Shown here: one piece after another, positions 9,480 to 20,679 of the stretch | Layout: the number at the start of each line of letters is the position of its first letter | How positions within the stretch are numbered: the first letter of the stretch is position 1 | DNA from: Candolleomyces eurysporus | Lineage: Eukaryota > Basidiomycota > Agaricomycetes > Agaricales > Psathyrellaceae | Length of the DNA stretch: 29,857 nt | Reading direction: 5' to 3' | Assembly (NCBI GenBank): GCA_027579435.1 | Contig: JANBPK010001569.1 | Span: forward strand, 1 to 29,857 | Position numbers and translations under genes: made by a program | The notes under the pieces: model-generated | Databases searched by the model: none | The model's input: only the letters and a program-made list of their open reading frames with translations | Told to the model about the DNA's origin: nothing

Positions 9480-10975
9480 CCTCACAATCTACCGACTATG
9501 AGTGGAAATGGGTCCTCACTGGAGAGATTGGCGGCTGGACCACTCCCAAGGTACGTGTTTACTTGCTCTCAAAGGTCATTAATTTCTAACATTCCGTGCA
9601 GGTGTCATCTTCAGGTTGCTGGTATCCTCACCGTCAGGGATGTAGCCAGTGCATATTAATTCGTGAAACTTCTCTGAGTTGGAGCCCTATCTAAGTGGTT
9701 CCTTTAAGATCGATCTCGCGACTTCCACCTTCAAAGTAGAAGAGGCGAAGAACGACTGGCCGAGCTGTTCTGCCTCTATCGTCGAGCAAAATGGCGTTGA
9801 CTTCAAGAGCTAGCACACCGTTACCTGATGGTCGGATTGCGGAATGCGGCCATCGTTCTTGCCAACACCTGCGGTCCTTGTGTCGGTCAATGGGATGGGC
9901 GGGACATCAAGAAGGACGAGAACAACACTAGTGCGTCTTCTTTGTACTTGGTACGCATCCAACCCTTCTTGCTGACTTGTGATCCAGTTATCCCTTCTCA
10001 CAAGCGAAACTTCACCGTTCGTTAACCCTACCACCTATGCCTTCGTCGCATTCCCGAAATCACCACCGCCTTGGAATTCACCGGAAGTGCACCTTCAACC
10101 CTTGACGGACAGCTGATGGCAGCTCCTCAAGCTCAAGGTCCCCTGTGGCTATGATTAACTCGAGCACTCCTTCCAACCTCCTTTTGGAGACTGCATCAGC
10201 GTCAAAGTCGCCGTCGACCCCAAGAGCGACCGTTCCCGGCGTCCCAGCTCTGGACTGGCGCACCTACCGACTTCCTAATCCTCATGAAAATCGAGGGCAA
10301 GTACACAAGCGGTCATGTCCCTGCCGGGGGCCCTGGTTGAAGTACCGTGGATATCTCGATAACATCTTTTGTGAGTTATCGTCATCTTCTACTGAGCTCG
10401 TCGTCAGCTGCTGACCCTTTCACAGAGAACTGCCTGATTGGTGCTATCAGCTCCGAGAATGACAAGGGCAATAACTTCAAGAACCAGATTACCGGCGAGC
10501 ACAGCGGAATTCCGAGTCCTCAAACCGCTGCCTACTACATACCGTGATTGTGGCATCGAGTGGGTTGTCACCAGTGACCACAACTGCGATGAAGATTCTT
10601 CCCGTGGGCGCGCAGCTTTCGAGCCCCGATTCCTGGGTGGTCTCGCTATCATCAGTTACTCGCACCTTCGCTCGTATTCACGAGACCAATGTGAAGAAGC
10701 GGGTTAACCTTGCTCTCGTTTGCGTTGACCCTACCAACTGCGACAAGACTCGGCGCAACGATTGCGTTGAGATTGCGGCTTGGACACCTTTGCTCGTGGC
10801 AAGAACTTGACCCTCGTTGCCAAGCATGAGGATGGCACGAAGGATGTACGTACCTCGCAGACGTTGTTCTTTTGATACTGGACTCAATGCTGATTTCTCG
10901 TGTTTTATAGTAGATTCCCTTGGCCCACACTTTCAATGAAGGTTGGATTGAATGGTGCAAGCCGAAGCCGCCTCT
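9480..10975 (+). pseudogene. Aconitate hydratase 3'-half pseudogene, fragment 1 of unit 1
   Basis: Translated pieces in order match aconitase: EWKWVLTGEIGGWTTPK (about 9497-9549), then an intron (GTACGT..GCAG), [28 protein letters not shown] with one active-site-region cysteine context (about 9840-9900), PFQ/SWTGAPTDLP-like remains, GPWLKYRGYLDNI (about 10330-10368), [26 protein letters not shown] (about 10553-10605), [12 protein letters not shown], and [14 protein letters not shown] (about 10915-10953). Aconitase isomerises citrate to isocitrate with a 4Fe-4S cluster. This copy cannot work: the N-terminal half is missing, frames shift repeatedly, and stops occur (TAG where GAG is expected just after the acceptor near 10913). 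Introns at the expected borders remain, for example about 10847-10912, so this is a DNA-level copy, not a retrocopy. Confidence 0.85.
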
Positions 10976-11239
10976 GTACCTCTCTGCTATGTTTGCAGTG
11001 GGCGCACATTGGAATGACTCATTCCAACCTGCGGTGAGCTTGTTGGTATCGCATCCTCGCACTCCCTAGCGCCCTAATTCTTCTTTGCTCTGTTTATGAC
11101 TCCTGAAGGAATGCTGGTTTGCCTATCTAGAGCCGCCTACTTCTCCTGCATGTTGACATTCCAATCTCCAGTTTCTTGTTCAGTACCGTACATACAATAA
11201 TGGATATCGCTTCGGAACTACCAGCCACTGCTATTCAAG

Positions 11240-11320
11240 ACTCAAATACCTTGCTCAAGTGTATCTACTCCGTTTCGAGTAGAAGCGCGGCGTGGAAGCT
11301 CTCAATGAAGCGCCAGGGCT
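11240..11320 (+). pseudogene. Remnant of NLR C-terminal TPR tail, unit 1
   Basis: The bases cttgctcaagtgtatct (about 11250) through gtggaagctctcaatgaagcg (about 11300) match the last TPR unit of NLRs A and B (LAQAYQSQFEQDGAVEVLNEA). Here it reads LAQVYLLRFE, a stop, then RGVEALNEA. Only about 70-80 bases are recognisable. The matching position in unit 2 (22469-22694) keeps the complete tail, which supports the call. It indicates that an NLR once stood between the two aconitase fragments. Confidence 0.6.
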
Positions 11321-11379
11321 GCATTAGTTGCATCGAAGGCAGAATCACTTGCATCCGAGAAAATGATCAGAAGATAAAC

Positions 11380-12895
11380 ACATGAACGGCCGTTGGTTTC
11401 TCAGAACATGTCCTTCCAAGTCAACAAATTCTATTCGATTATGTACCCACATGCGAGTTGTGGCAGAGGAAATGGCCCCTGGCGAATGATTGGCATGTCC
11501 TCTTACAAAAATTATAGGGTTCGCTGAGGAGTTGCCGGATGAAAGTATAGTATACCGGGATAGGCGAACCCGTTCTCCGTTCCTCTCGAGATGTGGCAAA
11601 GCATCGAAGCCCGATCTTTGATCGTCGCGGTTGACTGCTCTCCAAGAGTCCGCATTTGTGCTTCCCGGGTTTCGTGAATTATTTGCTTGCTCCTCAAGCG
11701 ACTAAGAGTAACAAAGGTAGTGACACGGAGAAATATCGATAGGGCGGATATGAGCATACCTCGATGAACACACTGGCATCTGAATCTCGATCTTGGAAGA
11801 CCCAGGCAACTGTTGCTTGAGCAAAGATTCAGGAGGTTCGAGCGAGCAAAGACTTTGACTCCGCAACTCGGCCCTTCATCCCTTCCTAGTCCTGACACTC
11901 GAATTCCGTCCCATTTTCCCTGGCCCATCGCTACTTCTACTCGTACATGCGGTGCTTCGACGCACGTCTCTCTCCGAAATCCACACATAGCCTAGAACTC
12001 GGTGACCATCACCTGTGCAACCTCCAGATTCGCCGAGATAAGTAACGCTTCCGTCTGCACATCTGCGTCACTAGCGGGGCTCTCTATAATCGGGAAAGAG
12101 ATCCTTGGCATAAAACGGTGAGCTGGTGAGATGGAGGATGGCGAGATTGGCTTGAGTAGGCAATGGACGGAAGGCGCCATTGAACGAGAGTGATAAGGAA
12201 CGGCGAGTGCGCTCCGAGCCCCGAAGTTCAGCCCGACCCAGGCCACCGCAGCGCAGAGGCAACATTGGTATTGCCCTCAGCCCTTGAGGTTTAGTCTCGA
12301 CTATGTCTGGGAGTTGGCCGATCGTGAAAAATGGGTGACGCGGAAAACGGATCCCTGTCCCATCGATGACGAACAGGTGAGCATGTGGGCATGCAGCACG
12401 CATACCAGGGATGCGGACGTGAGAGGCGGAAGGGTAAAGCATTTGATCTAAGTAATCTGGGAGGACGGTTGTTGATTATCGTCTTGCCCGATTGTGATGG
12501 AATACAGGAGGCTGGAGCTGAAATTTACAAGTTTAGCGATGAGATCTGCAAAGAAAAAANGGTCAGCGATGAAGTTTGAATGGAAGAGATAGTTTTAATA
12601 ACCGTTGGCGGTACCAGATCCACGTACAATTCAGCGGACAGGTAGAGATTGCTCCAAGAACCGATGGAAACCATCCCAGGTATACGGTGCACAAATTCCA
12701 GCCCAACTGTCCAATTATGAGCGTGCGGGAATGAGTCGTGAGAGCGAGGACGGCGCGAGATTAGGTGCTGCGAAGAAACTCGAAACGTGAGTTCAGAGCG
12801 CAAAGGGGCAGGAGGTTACGCATATCAGCTTGATATCAATTCTCGTTTGGCAAGATCAGCTCGACTGGCAAGAGCTGGCTTACGGTAAGGAAAAG
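11380..12895. repeat. Shared block of unknown origin, unit 1 copy
   Basis: This stretch aligns with about 22,780-24,145 in unit 2, including atctttgatcgtcgcggttgac (about 11610), tgacactcgaattccgtccca (about 11893) and gttgttgattatcgtcttgccc (about 12468). Minus-strand ORFs such as 12071-12442 and 12525-12803 have partial counterparts in the other copy (NWTVGL, YVDLV, IQTSSLT, SHVHISGM-like), but frames are not conserved over any length. It may be a decayed minus-strand gene; I do not recognise it. An N lies at 12560 next to an A-run. Confidence 0.5.
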
Positions 12896-13039
12896 ACCTG
12901 CTCCGTCTTTGTTTGGCGCCCGCCGCCAAGTGGTGTTGCCAAACAGCCGGCCTCAAGTCCGACCTCTCCAGGCTCCAATCAACCGGCAGTCTTGGTCACT
13001 CATCTTTCGATAACTTGTTTCTCAAATCTGCTTATAGAC

Positions 13040-14433
13040 CCTTCAGAGTTGGAGCTGCACCGCAACGGTCCCTTTACGCCCAATCTTGCAAGTTGGCGGA
13101 ATTGATGAGACGTGGAAGAACGGCTGGCTTCGAGTTGGTCCTATTGGTGCACCAACTCTTACGACGACATGGCCCGTTTCCATCATCAAGCAAGCCAAGG
13201 CACTTGGCCTCGACTTCAAGAGAGAGACCTCGAGATACAAGCAATTTCATATTACTACTCATGACGGTCAGATTGAGGACTTCGAGGGTCCTTGCCAACG
13301 CCTGTGGTTCTTGTCTCGGCCAATTGGATAGGCAAGATATAAAGAAGGGCGAAAGGGACACTGGTGCGTCATCCCTGTACTTTTATTGTTTCTCTTGCTG
13401 ACTTGTGATGTAGTTGTCCCTCCGTCCAACCTCAACATGACGATGCTAACCCCACCACCTGTGCCTTTGTCGCATCCCCCGACATCACTGTGACTGCTTT
13501 GGCGTTTTCTAGAAACTCACCTTCAACCCCTTGACCCAACACATACGCTTACCGGTGCTGTGGACAAGCCCTTCGCATTCAACGCCCCGTGTAGCTATGA
13601 CCATGGTCAGAACACCTTCCAACCTCTTCACAAAGACCGTGCCAGCGTCAAAGTCACGACCCCAAGAGCAATCGTCTCCAGCATCTCCAACCTTTCGAAC
13701 CCTGGAGTGCCGCATCCACCGATTTTCGTATCCTCATCAAGGTCAAGGGCTCTATCGAGCATATCCCTGCCGGCGGCGCTGTTTGAAGTACCGTGGACAT
13801 CTCCAATATCTTCTTTCGCGGGTTATCATCTTCCACTAATCTCATGGTCACTTGTTAACCATTCTACAGAGAACTGCATCATTGGTGCTGTCAACATCGA
13901 GGACAACGAGGTTAACAAGTTCAAGACCCAGATTACCGAGTACGGTGAAGTTCCGAGTCCTCAAGCCGCTGCTGGCATCAAGTGGGTCGTCATCGGCTGC
14001 CACAACTACGATGAGGGCTCTTCCCGTGAGCGTGCTGCTCTCGAACTACGATTTCTTGGTGGCCTCGCCACTATCTCTCGCTCCTTCGCCCGTATTCACC
14101 GGACCAACTTGAAGAAGCAAGATATACTTACTCTCACCTTTGCCGACCGCCAAGGTCCAGCCAACGACAAGGTTGACGTTTTCGGCTTGGACTCCTTTGC
14201 TTCCAGCAAGAACTTGACCTCGTCGCCAAGCATGAGGACGGTATGAAGAATGCACGTATTTCCGATTGCTTGTTTCTCTTAGTATTTGTGGCTAACTTTG
14301 CTGTTTTTACATGAAATCCCCTCGCTTGGCCCATACCTTCAACGAAGGCCAGAGTGAATGGTTCAAGCCCGACTCTGCCCTCAATTTGCCAGCCGCCGAT
14401 GCAAAGGCAGAGGCTGGATCTCCGTATCGTTGA
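13040..14433 (+). pseudogene. Aconitate hydratase 3'-half pseudogene, fragment 2 of unit 1
   Basis: It starts with LELHRNGPFTPNLAS (about 13049-13094), then NGWLRVGPIG, IIKQAKALGLDFKR and DGQIEDFEG, and RVLANACGSCLGQLDRQDIKKGE (about 13285-13353). The next intron is retained up to gatgtag near 13413. A long readable stretch follows: ENCIIGAVNIEDNEVNKFK (13869 on), [40 protein letters not shown] and NLKKQDILTLTF up to about 14150. It ends with HTFNEGQSEWFKPDSALNL and a lysine/alanine tail to TGA near 14433. Frame changes, missing pieces (for example around 13130-13200) and the absent N-terminal half make it a pseudogene. It retains an upstream segment (13040-13340) that the unit 2 counterpart lacks. 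Confidence 0.85.
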
Positions 14434-15623
14434 CTGGAGCCACAGGGTCGTTGCCGTTGTTGTCTTCGATAATGAGGTAACACTCTGTCGCCTGAGTTGG
14501 GTGGCTCGGGTCATTTATCGGCAGGTCAAAAGATCACGTATGTATCATTTCGTGTATATCTCCTCTGCACTCGTTTCTCGCTCTACCTCCCTCCCTGCTA
14601 CTCCTGTAGTGGCCGCACGTCGGAATCATCGTTTCGACTATTGCGTGTCTACGTAGTTGCGGCAACGTCGGGGGNAGGATGAAGGTGAAAATATTCCGAG
14701 TAGTTTNATGCTGTGGTGGGCTTGCTTGGCATCGCATCGTCTCTTCTTCTTCCCTCGTCTATTATCTCTCGCTCTCACACACTCTCTCTGGCATTCTTTA
14801 TTTTCATTTGCTTTGTTCATGACCCCTGGAGCTGGAGGCGCTTGCCTCTCCTGCGTCCGAACGTTCCTGCTTCTAGCTTCTGGTTTCTTTCTCCGTGTAA
14901 CGACCTCGTGTCCAATGAAATGGATATTGCTTTGTGACTCCTTGTGATTAGCGGGTTCTTTCACTCAGGATACACCGGTGCGCCTCTTTCTTCCAATGCA
15001 GCTCGATTGAACGGGTGTAAAAGCGCAGTAAAGACTTGTCACTATCCAGATCTTCTAACTCTCGTTTGCGTCAACCATGTTCTCGTACTCATGGAAGAAG
15101 CTCGGGTGCTGATCTCGTTGGGTCGAGTTCGGGACGCCTCGATGTAGCCCAGAGGTTCTGCCATTGGGGGTCAGTAGTAAATAGGTGAGTGTCTGTCTCT
15201 CTGATCCACGACCATTGTGCTGATCAATATGATACCAAATTTCTTCGCTGTGTTGCAGGCAATGGACTTTGGCTTCATAATAGGATTGGGGTATCGGGTT
15301 AGTCTTTGATCGTCGTCCGATCTTGAGCTCACGCTAATTGTGCGTGATTATAGACGGTCGCTACTTCTACGCAGCTGTGAGGCTATCAACCTCTTCACGA
15401 ATCAGATTGAATTTCGAAAAATGAAAGGGCGTCGAGACACGATGCACTCGTGAGGAACGCCCAGGTCGGAGATGTCCGAATATTAAGAACGGGCTGGGCT
15501 CAAATGATTGCGATGCTCAAGCTGTGTGCTCGAGGACAAGAACAGAACCACATTCGTCGTACCCTTGCGTTCCTATTTCCATGTCAAGTCTCCATCTTTG
15601 ACTTACTGAGCTTCAATGTGCTG
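14434..15623. other. Sequence between aconitase fragment 2 and NLR B promoter
   Basis: This stretch is shared with 25,356-26,493. The first part follows the aconitase stop and is also partly shared with the sequence after fragment 1 (gtggtgggcttg...ggcatcgcatc, gaatgctggtttgcc-like), showing that fragments 1 and 2 were duplicated with their 3' flanks. Between 15,180 and 15,370 two intron-like intervals (gtgagtgtctgtc..ttgcag and gttagtctttgatcg..ttatag) suggest a decayed spliced gene of unknown identity. About 70 bases at 14,639-14,708, bounded by two Ns, are missing from unit 2. No intact gene is seen. Confidence 0.45.
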
Positions 15624-15867
15624 AAGGGACCCAGCTTCATTCGTATGTGACCAGTTACACTGCGTATGCAACAACTGACGATGATATGGTACGCACAGCA
15701 TTTCGCTGGATTACGGGCGTCTATCGAGCATCACAGCCCCATCTTCATTTGGCCGCTTGCGCACGGACACCGTGTGCCCAACCTGTGTTAAGGGTCGGTT
15801 TGGGAAGGTCCACTGCTTGCTTCCTCCCCTCATCCACCTCTGCTGAATTCCCTCCATCCCCCACACA
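15624..15867 (+). promoter_or_regulatory. 5' flank of NLR B
   Basis: This is homologous to the flanks of A and C. It contains gggcgtctatcgagcatcacag (about 15715) and ends in a pyrimidine-rich leader with ccacacaATGc, the same start context as copies C and D. There is no recognisable TATA box. Confidence 0.4.
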
Positions 15868-18800
15868 ATGCTCCCCGACTCTAAGAAGCCTCGTCTTATG
15901 GCCCATCCTTCTAGGGCTGGCAAGGGACGCAAAAACAAATCAGCTGTTAAGCACTCTCAACTCGTGGCCGAACCTGCAAACACGGGCTATGGGCCGTTAA
16001 CACCTCACGCTGCCTCCACATCATCCATCCAGCTTCCTGCGAACAACTCCACAGCGTCAAGTGTTCAAGGTTCCATCTCTCAGACGTCAATGCAGTCCTC
16101 CGTGAACAAACGCAAACGAGTCGAATCCCTGGGCTCCAGCGCAAACGCCACCTTCCTCGCAGCTTCCACCTCCGCACAGACTCAAGGCCACATCTCCCAG
16201 TCATCAATCCTCCCCACCGCAGGCCGCAACGAAAATATGGCATTGCCCAACCCTCAGGATGGATTGCCATCTTCCCATTCTCCCCAAGTACCTTCCCTGT
16301 CGGGGCCCCAGCCGATAGCCTTCTTTGAGGGTGCACAGAATTTTCAAATGAGGGATATCAACGTATTCAACGACATGGGAACGCAGCAGAATATTCTCGA
16401 AATTCGTACGTGAACAGTTGAATTCAACATGTCAACGGAATGACTGACAGGGTGCCGGTTCAGAACGAGGACGGCTAGGTACACTCCCAAAGCATCCGAA
16501 CATGAGCAGGACGCGGGTCGAGTACCTACCCAACAGTCGGAAGCCAGACGTTGACAGGCTGTGCAAGCAGGAATTAAATTCGACCATCCTCGTCCTGTGT
16601 ATCCATGGGCCAGCTGGGATTGGGAAAACCACTCTCGCTAGCCATCTCTCAGACGAGTTTCGCTCAGCGGGTCGGTTGGCTGCGTCCATTTTCATAAGCG
16701 CCATTCGGACGGAATCTTTGGACCCCGAGACAATCATCAAGATGATAGCTCACGAAATCGGATGTATTCATCCTCGAGCAATCCCAAAGATTGTGGAGGC
16801 GATGGATCAATGTCACGGCACCTCGCTAGAAAACCATCTCCATAAGTACATCCTCGAACCATTGCGGTCACTCGGCCACCCGCAACCCCTCATCATCATA
16901 ATGGATGCTATGGACGAGTGGCGGGATCACCCAACATTCATCAAGGCGCTCGCTTTCCTCAACTCGGAAAGTTCTGTCCTCAAATTCATCCTGACGGATC
17001 GTTTAAACCCATGCGCTTCCCGCTTACCTGGTATAGACAGTGTCTCGATTTACACGTACGCCCTCGGCCCGATTTCGGACGAGGTTATCAAGGCGTACTT
17101 TCAGAAATATCTGGAGACGGTTCCGTGGGTGGATGGGCGGAAAGCTAGCTCTCTAGACGTCGAGAAGCTTACGGAGCTTTCAGGCGGACTTCCAGTATGG
17201 GCATCGACAGTGATTGCGGTGCTTTCTCACTCATTCAGCAAGTCCCCACCCCACGAAATCCTTGAAGAGATAGTCGGAAGTCGGCGGCAAGTTGGTGGTA
17301 GTGATAGGCTCGGCGACTTGTATTGCAATGCGCTCAAGCGGCTTTTCCCCTCGCCCGATGCCCAGAAGTATTTCAGATGGCTTATGGGGGCGACTTCTGT
17401 CCTCCAGGAACCACTTTCCCTGGCAGATTTTTCCACGCTTACTGGAATCCCGCCACACCTTATAAACAAGATTCAATTCGCTCTCTCTGCTCTCCAGACA
17501 CGATCCCCTCCCCACAGCTCAGGAAAGATGATCCATCCAGCAACAACACTCTTTCATCTATCATTTCTTGAGTATATCCGGGCACCAACGACAGACACCT
17601 CTTTCGTCATCTCCACCTTCGATTCCCACTCTGCGATAGGCTTGACTTGTCTCAAGCAACTTACCATCCTGCTGCATTCTTCCCTGCCCNAACAACTACC
17701 CCCTTCGTCCGCTCCAGCATTATGCTGTGAAGTACTGGCCACACCATGTAGTCAACGGGACCCCACGCTCAAACAACGAATGGTTACGGACAGAACATTG
17801 TTCGACGCTGCAAATGATCCCTAAGACCCACGGACGATGGGCAACATTGCTTCTCAAAGGCTTACTGGCTGGGGAGGTTGACTCAACAGTGAAGAATGCT
17901 CGAGGGGAGGACGGGATGGCATTGACTCTGAGGAAGGTGGCACGTCGGCTGCGCAAAACTGGCGGAGATCATTGGGGATTCGAGGTGGCTTGTTTAGAGG
18001 TTGCTGTAAGGATTGAGGGTGGTGATGCAGAGGGTTGGTCGGAGCTCGGGAGGTGCTATGATGCAAGGGGTGACCGGACAGGTAACCTCCAGATGTATGA
18101 GGAGGCTGTGGTGGTCTTTCGACATGCATTACATCTCTGGCCGGACCCACACCCCAGCCATGGAGAAACACTCAACGACATTGCTATCGCACTCTGGTCG
18201 TGTTACCGGCAGAACGGAGATAGCGACATCCTCAATGAGGCCATTTCATGTTCCCGCATAGCGCTCACACTCAGTCCGACGCCCCACCCAGATCGTGACA
18301 GGTATCTCACCAATCTCGCCAATGCTCTCACAGAATTTTATCATCGCAATGGCAGCCTCGAAGCATTGAATGAGGTCATTTCACTGGAACGTGAAGCTCT
18401 TGAACTCTGCCCTGTACCCCATCCAGATCACCCCAAGTCGCTCAACAACCTTGCCTATAGTCTCCAATCTCTTTATGAGCACAATGGGGACATTGACGCA
18501 CTGAACAAGGCCATTTCACTGCATCGTGATGCACTTGCACTCTGCCCTGTACTCCACCCAGATCGCCCGTCATTGCTCAACAACCTTGCCGATGCTCTTC
18601 AATCTCTTTATCACTGTAATCAGGACATTGATGGATTGAATGAGGCCATTTCCCTGCATCGTGAAGCACTCGCACTCCGCCCTGCACCCCACCCAGATCG
18701 CTCCCAGTCGCTCAACAACCTTGCCAATGCTCTTGATCGTCTTCATGGGTGCAATGGTGACATCAGGGCATTGAACGAGGCCGTTTCACTCCATCGCGAA

Positions 18801-19217
18801 GCGCTTGGGCTGTACCCTGCACCCCACCCAAATCGCTCCCGCTCGCTCAACAATCTTGCTCGCTGTCTCCATGGTCTTTATCAGCACAACAAAGATATTG
18901 GGAGCCTGAACGAGTGCATTTCACTGGGTCGTGAGGGGCTGGCACTTTGTCCTGCACCCCACCCACATCGACATGCAACTCTTGATATTCTTGCTCAAGC
19001 GTATCAATCCCAGTTTGAGCAGGATGGAGCTGTGGAAGTTCTCAATGAAGCGATCTTGTTGCGTCGGGAACTGCTTATCCTCCGCCCTTCCGGACACAGA
19101 TACCGGGCAAGTGGTGTCAGACGTCTTGTGCGGCTTCTGAAGAAGCGGCATAAAGTTACTGGAGATGACCGATATTGTGGAGAAATCGAAGATCTGGAGG
19201 CGGAATTGGCTGCATGA
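15868..19217 (+). CDS. NLR B: NACHT domain protein with eight TPR units
   Basis: Two exons: 15868..16405 and 16464..19217; intron 16406..16463 (58 bases, GTACGT..TTCAG, phase 1 as in A). The only frame break is at N 17690 in ctgcccnaacaac, where A has ctgcacaacaac. Dropping the N gives one open frame of 1,096 residues ending at TGA 19215-19217. The architecture equals A: S/T/P-rich N-terminus, FFEGAQNFQMRDINVFND block just before the splice site, Walker A GPAGIGKTT (A has KST), Walker B LIIIMDAMDEW, FILTDRLNP, GGLPVWASTVI, FHLSFLEYI, then TPRs. It has eight units against seven in A, including an extra one with HCNQDIDGLNEAISLHREAL. A STAND NTPase role in non-self or damage sensing is inferred from the family. 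This is the best candidate for an intact gene in the array. Confidence 0.87.
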
Positions 19218-20660
19218 GCCGCATCCGAGTTGGAAAGAACGCTGGCTTTTCTACCGCAGACTTATTTGCTTTATTCAAGGCAGCATCTGCCTCAGAGTAG
19301 TGGTAGAAGGGTGTTTTTCCATGCATGCACACAATTGTATTATTGTCAAGGTATCTACGTGGTCGTATCGATCGTACTCGAAGTGGATTGCGGAATGGAT
19401 AACCCGGCCCCCATGAGTAACCTAAACTGTCATTGAATGGAAGGTTCAATCTCTTGATCTCTTACTCCAGCTCAACGGCCAGGTAGTGGTCAGGGCGTGC
19501 CAGAATGAGCTGCCGGGCTAATGAGAAGATGAAGGATTGCTCCCCATTATCTGGAGTCGCTAACAATCTGTTTCCAAAGTGTCAATGGGTACATCGTCAG
19601 TTCATAGGCGCGGGAGGAAGATTAAAAGACACAACATGCCAGCTGAGATTCCTAGAGAGCGTGCACGCCCTCTTTGCCCACCCGCCGACTACAATGGGTG
19701 TCGACAGACCCCCGTGCTGCTTTGCACTCTCTGGGCCGTCACCTCATGCTGCTGTTGTTTCCTTCCATGTTCNAACTTTCCCAGCTTCGCGGCGAGCACG
19801 TTCCAAATTCCATGGCTTCTCACCACGATCAACCCTACCCATCCCTGCTGGAATCTCGGCCGCTCATCCACCCCTGACGAAGACTAAAGGCATGCAATGA
19901 GGGTTTCACATGTTCGCTGGAACGTCCACAACACAGTGGCACCCTCAGCCCAGTTGGGAGAATTCTAGCGTCTGAGATGAGCGAGCATCCTTCCATTGCG
20001 CCGAGTTGGGATCGTAGGATAGTGGCGAAGCCGCATTTGCGATGGCGGTGATGTGAGACGATGTTGAGGGTATGAGGGACCGGAGAGGACTGACACCGGC
20101 ACCGCGTGCTTGTCTGCAGGGCAAAGACAACATTGATATCTTCAGGGATTCACGGATCTCCAAAGGGAAGGTAGGGAGGGAGTGGTGGAGGAGAGGGGTT
20201 GGGGAGTAGGGCGGAACAAAACTGGCGTCGCCGAAAACCTCGAGATACGAGCGCAAGAATTTGGGGCAGCGGTCCGTTAATCAGCGGCAGAAAGGCCTCA
20301 GCTTGTTTGGCGCGGTAATGAAAGGCGAGCACGAAGCCCAGTTACAAGTTGAGAGGGCGATGGATTGCATTGACGCTAACCGGGAAGGAATAAATATACA
20401 AGATCAGCGATGTAGCCCGAGAGACGGGAAGAAACTCACCACATGAGAATAGAAAGGCGTGAACAGTCGATGTCCTCGATTACCCATCTTGTGGGTTCAG
20501 GACCTCTGCGAGCCGCGGCAGGGCCAAAGCTTTCAAAGCCAATCAGCGTCGAGAAAGGCTTCCGAAGTCGCATGCCCGGTTCGGTTGGTCGAGGGGACAA
20601 ACAGGTACATACATTATTCTGCTCGCTCTTCGGCTTTCGCTGTTGCTTCAGCTCAACTGG
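19218..20660. other. Shared 3' flank of NLR B
   Basis: This is the counterpart of 8014-9450 and nearly collinear with it. It includes the same 36-codon ORF and the G-rich tract gggaaggtagggagggagtg near 20165. One N lies at 19773. I see no gene I can name. Differences from unit 1 are mainly single-base changes and small deletions. Confidence 0.5.
19767..19877 (+). CDS. Hypothetical 36-codon ORF downstream of NLR B
   Basis: This is the second copy of the small ORF at 8576-8686, with the same start, stop and length and one N in codon 3. The product ends LLESRPLIHP. Substitutions are spread through the middle (HVPNSMASHHDQ against HAPNSTPSHHEQ). It may be non-coding sequence that is simply recent; no family is recognised. 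Confidence 0.2.
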   Translation: MFXLSQLRGEHVPNSMASHHDQPYPSLLESRPLIHP

Positions 20661-20679
20661 TGTTCCACAATTCACAATC

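Larger units (their letters stand above)
4541..15623 (+). repeat. Segmental duplication unit 1 (about 11.08 kb)
   Basis: The unit starts at a block (aagggacgcagcttc) that recurs as aagggacccagcttc at 15624 and 26494. Contents in order: NLR A, shared 3' flank, aconitase fragment 1, NLR tail remnant, unidentified shared block, aconitase fragment 2, and the 5' flank leading into NLR B. The order and orientation match unit 2 throughout. The distance between NLR start codons A and B is 11,082 bases. Confidence 0.85.

Noticed and set aside
13086..13331. Separate 81-codon gene (MQVGGIDETWKNGW...)
   Set aside because: Its pieces match aconitase in order (NGW..RVG.IG, KQA..LGLDFK, DGQIEDFEG), so it belongs to aconitase fragment 2.
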